Assembly: GCA_017466885.1 (NCBI GenBank)
Contig: JAFTTH010000034.1
Location: forward strand, 1 to 62,471
Source of the DNA: Oscillospiraceae bacterium
Lineage (GTDB): Bacteria; Bacillota; Clostridia; Oscillospirales; Ruminococcaceae
DNA: 62,471 bases
Reading direction: 5' to 3'
Part shown: in pieces, positions 61,190 to 62,471 of the stretch
Position numbering within the stretch: position 1 is the first letter of the stretch
How the letters are laid out: every line of letters starts with the position of its first letter
Notes under the pieces: generated by a model
What the model saw: the letters and a program-made list of their open reading frames with translations, nothing else
Told to the model about the DNA's origin: nothing
Databases searched by the model: none
Made by a program: the position numbers and the translations under genes

Positions 61190-62471
61190 TTACCGATTCT
61201 TCCGACGGCGGATCGCAAGGATCGCACCGGTAGAAGCTACTGCCGCAACTGCGAGAGCCATACCGGAACCGGTCATATCGCCGGTATCAGGAGACTCATC
61301 ATCATTGCCGGTGTTGTCATCGCCGGTGTTGTCATCGCCGGTGTTGTCATCGCCGGTATTGTCGTCGCCAGTATTGTCATCGCCAGTATTGTCACCATTT
61401 TCGTCGTCATCATCGGGGATCACAGGAGAAACAAAGGTCATATCCTCCTCCACAGAAGTCCAGGTGAAGTCGAAGGATGCGCCGGCAGTCCAGGGATAGA
61501 AATTCATAATTCCATAGCCCTCAGCCAAGTCAGCCTTTATAAACTGCGCCGCAGATTCAACCAAACCGGTGGTATCGGTGGAGATGGCATAGTCGATCAG
61601 CACAGCAGGAATCTTATAGTATACGCCGTCATTGATGCAGATGATATATTCGTCACCCTGCTTATTGAACTGGATGGTGAAATCATCTGCGGTACCGAAC
61701 ATATAGCCAAAGGGCTCTGCACCCTCATTCACATGATACGGCTCAATGATATTGATGCCGGCCGCCCACTCACCGTCCTCACCGGGGTATTCGGCCATTG
61801 CGCCAAGGTAAACGATCAGATCGTTACTCCCGAAGAAGCCGGTCGCAGGAATGAAGAGAACGCCCTTAATGCTATAGGGATCGGCATTGGTGGTCTTGCC
61901 GTCCGTGTAAGGAGTGAAGCCAACGCCAAGACGGGGGCTGGTAGCAGGAGTATCATCCTTGCTTACCATATTGATGCTGTCAAACTCAAGGCGCAGACCG
62001 TCAATTTTATAATTCCGGACACCATAATCGGTGCCGATGAACTCATAACCGGTCAGGTTGGAGTCCTTATTGATCCGGATACCGCCCTCAACGTCAGTCA
62101 GGGTAAATCCGCCGGTCGATGCAAAATAGGGATGCAAAAGGCCTGCATAGGGAAGGGTGGGATCGGTAGGCACGGAGGGGGTATCCTCTCCCTCATCGCC
62201 TTCGCCGCCTTCGGGAGGGGGATTCTCTCCGCCGCCTTCACCTTCACCGCCGGCAGGAGGATTCTCTCCGCCTTCGGGAGGAAGGTCGCCGCCGTCATCG
62301 GGAGTTGCGGGAGCTTTATTGATTACCTTGCTCCAGGTAAATTCATAAGAGCCGCCAGGGATCCAGGGAGTAAAGCCGATCACGCAGTTTCCTGCAGGAA
62401 GATCTTTATAGATAAAGTTTGCACCTTCAACCGCCTCGGTGGAGAGGGCCTGGTCAACAACCTTCGCAGGA
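61190..62471 (-). CDS. Wall-anchored surface protein, 5' end outside the window
   Basis: At least 427 residues; the frame stays open through the right edge, so the N-terminus and signal peptide are missing. Two related domains are visible: one ends before a Pro/Gly/Glu linker (P-P-E-G-G-E-N type), the other about 180 residues later; both share A-K/V-V-D-x-A-x-S-T, then F-x-P-W and F-x-F-T-W. The C-terminus has about six GDDNT repeats, then S-P-D-T-G-D, a hydrophobic stretch and RRRKNR: a sortase-type signal of the SPxTG class. Function is unknown, probably carbohydrate or host surface contact. Confidence 0.85.
   Translation of the reverse strand, partial: PAKVVDQALSTEAVEGANFIYKDLPAGNCVIGFTPWIPGGSYEFTWSKVINKAPATPDDGGDLPPEGGENPPAGGEGEGGGENPPPEGGEGDEGEDTPSVPTDPTLPYAGLLHPYFASTGGFTLTDVEGGIRINKDSNLTGYEFIGTDYGVRNYKIDGLRLEFDSINMVSKDDTPATSPRLGVGFTPYTDGKTTNADPYSIKGVLFIPATGFFGSNDLIVYLGAMAEYPGEDGEWAAGINIIEPYHVNEGAEPFGYMFGTADDFTIQFNKQGDEYIICINDGVYYKIPAVLIDYAISTDTTGLVESAAQFIKADLAEGYGIMNFYPWTAGASFDFTWTSVEEDMTFVSPVIPDDDDENGDNTGDDNTGDDNTGDDNTGDDNTGDDNTGNDDESPDTGDMTGSGMALAVAAVASTGAILAIRRRKNR
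61303..61392. repeat. 15-bp tandem repeat, six copies
   Basis: Six near-identical 15-bp units (such as CATCGCCGGTGTTGT) encode the acidic GDDNT repeats of the surface protein on the minus strand. The unit is a multiple of three, so copy-number change by slippage alters only the length of the wall-spanning stalk. Confidence 0.92.

Overview
The window looks like a chromosome segment of a gut-associated Clostridia (Firmicutes) bacterium, probably of the Oscillospiraceae/Ruminococcaceae type. The support is strong AGGAGG ribosome sites, the rplS-lepB-ylqF-rnhB-yraN and tig-clpP-clpX gene orders, a CIRCE-controlled groESL operon, a darA-holB-ricT cluster, a bile-salt-hydrolase-like enzyme and many glycoside hydrolases (GH20, GH2, GH51, GH43, GH3). 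The species cannot be fixed from sequence alone.

Layout. 1-2.6 kb: an array of seven small hairpins, two unrecognised genes, another small unknown gene and a histidine phosphatase. 2.6-12.5 kb: GH20 with a sugar isomerase-like partner, thioredoxin, a choloylglycine-hydrolase family enzyme with a PfkB kinase, a 994-residue MFS transporter-GH2 fusion, a two-gene ThrE-type exporter and an acetyltransferase. 12.6-17.6 kb: an XRE-HTH/GH51 arabinofuranosidase fusion, a FIST-like protein, an XRE protein with 18 perfect five-residue repeats, a four-helix-bundle (Avd-like) gene beside a second seven-hairpin array, and tRNA-Leu(CAA). 17.6-25 kb: rpsB and tsf, a metal-responsive ArsR/HMA/P-type ATPase operon, hemolysin III, and DUF1836 with pncB. 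25-37.6 kb: one long leftward block of housekeeping genes (capA, clpX, clpP, tig, thrC, dipeptidase, yraN, rnhB, methyltransferase, ylqF, two lepB copies, rplS). 38-48.6 kb: rightward genes (GH43 lipoprotein, DUF4870, lipid kinase, groESL, BlaI/M56/lipoprotein operon, MATE pump, PHP, TSCPD), with alkD leftward. 48.6-62.5 kb: a leftward block (PHP, hslO, UDG, MurE-like, DJ-1, GNAT, ricT, holB, darA, decarboxylase, metA), then GH3 and a wall-anchored repeat protein that runs off the right edge.

How genes work together. The glycosidases without signal peptides (GH20, GH2, GH51, GH3) imply that imported oligosaccharides are broken down in the cytoplasm. The two fusions, transporter+GH2 and DNA-binding domain+GH51, would couple uptake or sensing directly to hydrolysis. 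The exported GH43 lipoprotein and the anchored surface protein act outside.

The most unusual material is (i) the two hairpin arrays, which share one architecture: seven different short hairpins separated by a constant linker that flips orientation in mid-array. One sits 35 bp upstream of a four-helix-bundle gene. (ii) The XRE-GH51 fusion. (iii) The XRE protein with 18 G-x-x-[SA]-x units. (iv) The MFS-GH2 fusion. (v) A PHP gene whose first metal motif lies upstream of any normal start codon.
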